Both the position numbers and the translations under genes were made by a program. Under the pieces are notes generated by a model that had not been told where the DNA came from, did no database searches, and saw only the letters and a list, made by a program, of their open reading frames with translations. From positions 1 through 40,864 of the forward strand of contig NZ_POUD01000055.1 in NCBI RefSeq assembly GCF_003236395.1: a DNA stretch of 40,864 bases, given 5' to 3'. Positions 40,474 through 40,864 of this stretch are shown here, one piece after another (position 1 is the first letter of the stretch; the number at the start of each line of letters is the position of its first letter). Origin of the DNA: Nonomuraea aridisoli. Lineage in GTDB: Bacteria; Actinomycetota; Actinomycetes; Streptosporangiales; Streptosporangiaceae.

Positions 40474-40864
40474 ATGGAAAGCAGGCACCCCCCGTTGCTG
40501 CCCCAGATGCGGCTCGACGAGCTGCTGGCCGAGCTCCAGGTGCGGCTCGACGCCGTGCTGTCGACCCGCGACCGGATCCACGCGTTGCTCGAAGCCGTCG
40601 TCTCCATCGGCAGCGACCTCGACCTGGAGACGGTGCTGGGCAGGATCGTGGAGACCGCGACCCGGCTCGTCGACGCCAGTTACGGCGCGCTGGGCGTGGT
40701 CGGGCGGGGCCACACCCTGCTGCAGTTCATCCCGGTGGGGCTGAGCGAGGAGGAGATCGCCAGGATCGAGCACTGGCCGCACGGGCTCGGCCTGCTCATC
40801 AAGGACGCCCGCCCGCTGCGCCTGGGCCGCATCTCCGACCACGTCGAGTCGTACGGCTTCCCCC
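40474..40864 (+). CDS. DevS/DosS-like sensor histidine kinase, N-terminal part (cut by window end)
   Basis: The first 130 residues of a kinase. An N-terminal helical lead (RLDELLAELQVRLDAVLSTRDRIHALLEAVVSIGSDLDLETVL) runs into a GAF domain (IVETATRLVDASYGALGVVG...LLQFIPVGLSEEEIARI), and the characteristic KDARPLRLGRISDHVESYGFP segment of DevS/DosS/DosT family kinases is complete to the edge. These sense O2, NO or redox state through a GAF domain, often with haem, and phosphorylate DosR-type regulators. The haem ligand cannot be judged from this fragment. It fits the DosR-like box and USP genes just upstream. Confidence 0.88.
   Translation, partial: MESRHPPLLPQMRLDELLAELQVRLDAVLSTRDRIHALLEAVVSIGSDLDLETVLGRIVETATRLVDASYGALGVVGRGHTLLQFIPVGLSEEEIARIEHWPHGLGLLIKDARPLRLGRISDHVESYGFP

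Overview
The window is GC-rich DNA (roughly 70% or more by eye) with strong G/C preference at third codon positions. The gene families point to a filamentous actinomycete, probably near Streptosporangiaceae/Nonomuraea or Streptomyces: an AfsR/SARP-type regulator, MmyB-like XRE regulators, ECF41 sigma factors, RsbW-like ATPases and tandem universal stress proteins. The genus is inferred, not demonstrated. No rRNA, tRNA, CRISPR array, complete insertion sequence or phage module was seen.

Layout. (1) 1-8.6 kb is a patchwork of small regulator/oxidoreductase units: a LysR tail, an ECF41 sigma pseudogene, a secreted alpha/beta hydrolase, a GNAT, an aldo/keto reductase divergent from a TetR, an epimerase-like reductase divergent from an XRE regulator, and an AraC gene translationally coupled to an SDR. 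(2) 8.6-17.0 kb looks like one oxidative catabolic cluster with two divergent arms: P450 and acyl-CoA synthetase on the minus strand (probably continuing into AraC and SDR), and aldehyde dehydrogenase, SDR, zinc alcohol dehydrogenase and a Baeyer-Villiger monooxygenase on the plus strand. (3) 17.0-21.8 kb holds a gutted SDR, an SDR/XRE divergent pair and a TetR-AKR-TetR run with matching operators. (4) 21.8-26.7 kb is a second P450 beside a large SARP-NB-ARC-TPR activator, with heptamer direct repeats upstream of the P450. (5) 26.7-30.2 kb is a decaying zone: a frameshifted WD40 tail, a scrambled alcohol dehydrogenase remnant, 12-bp tandem repeats and an orphan HisKA protein, interrupted by a healthy SDR/TetR pair with a double palindromic operator. 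(6) 30.2-33.9 kb carries an XRE regulator, a BBE-type FAD oxidase and an intact ECF41 sigma factor. The FAD oxidase has an exact match to the ECF41 promoter motif. An RsbW-like ATPase gene follows. (7) 34.2-40.9 kb is a metabolic/dormancy block: a TADH-type alcohol dehydrogenase, a GH15 hydrolase coupled to a divergent glucose-6-phosphate dehydrogenase, a DosR-like box, two tandem-domain universal stress proteins, and the start of a DevS/DosS-like GAF sensor kinase cut by the window end.

How the parts fit. The catabolic cluster has the steps expected to hydroxylate a hydrophobic substrate, oxidise it to a ketone, insert oxygen, and activate the resulting acid with CoA; the substrate is unknown. 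The right-hand block resembles the hypoxia/redox regulons of other actinobacteria. Regulation can be read unusually well: three TetR systems have palindromes placed on recognisable -10 or -35 elements, an ECF41 factor can be linked to its target by promoter sequence, and several regulators look leaderless. At least four genes are inactivated, three of them by loss of a central segment.
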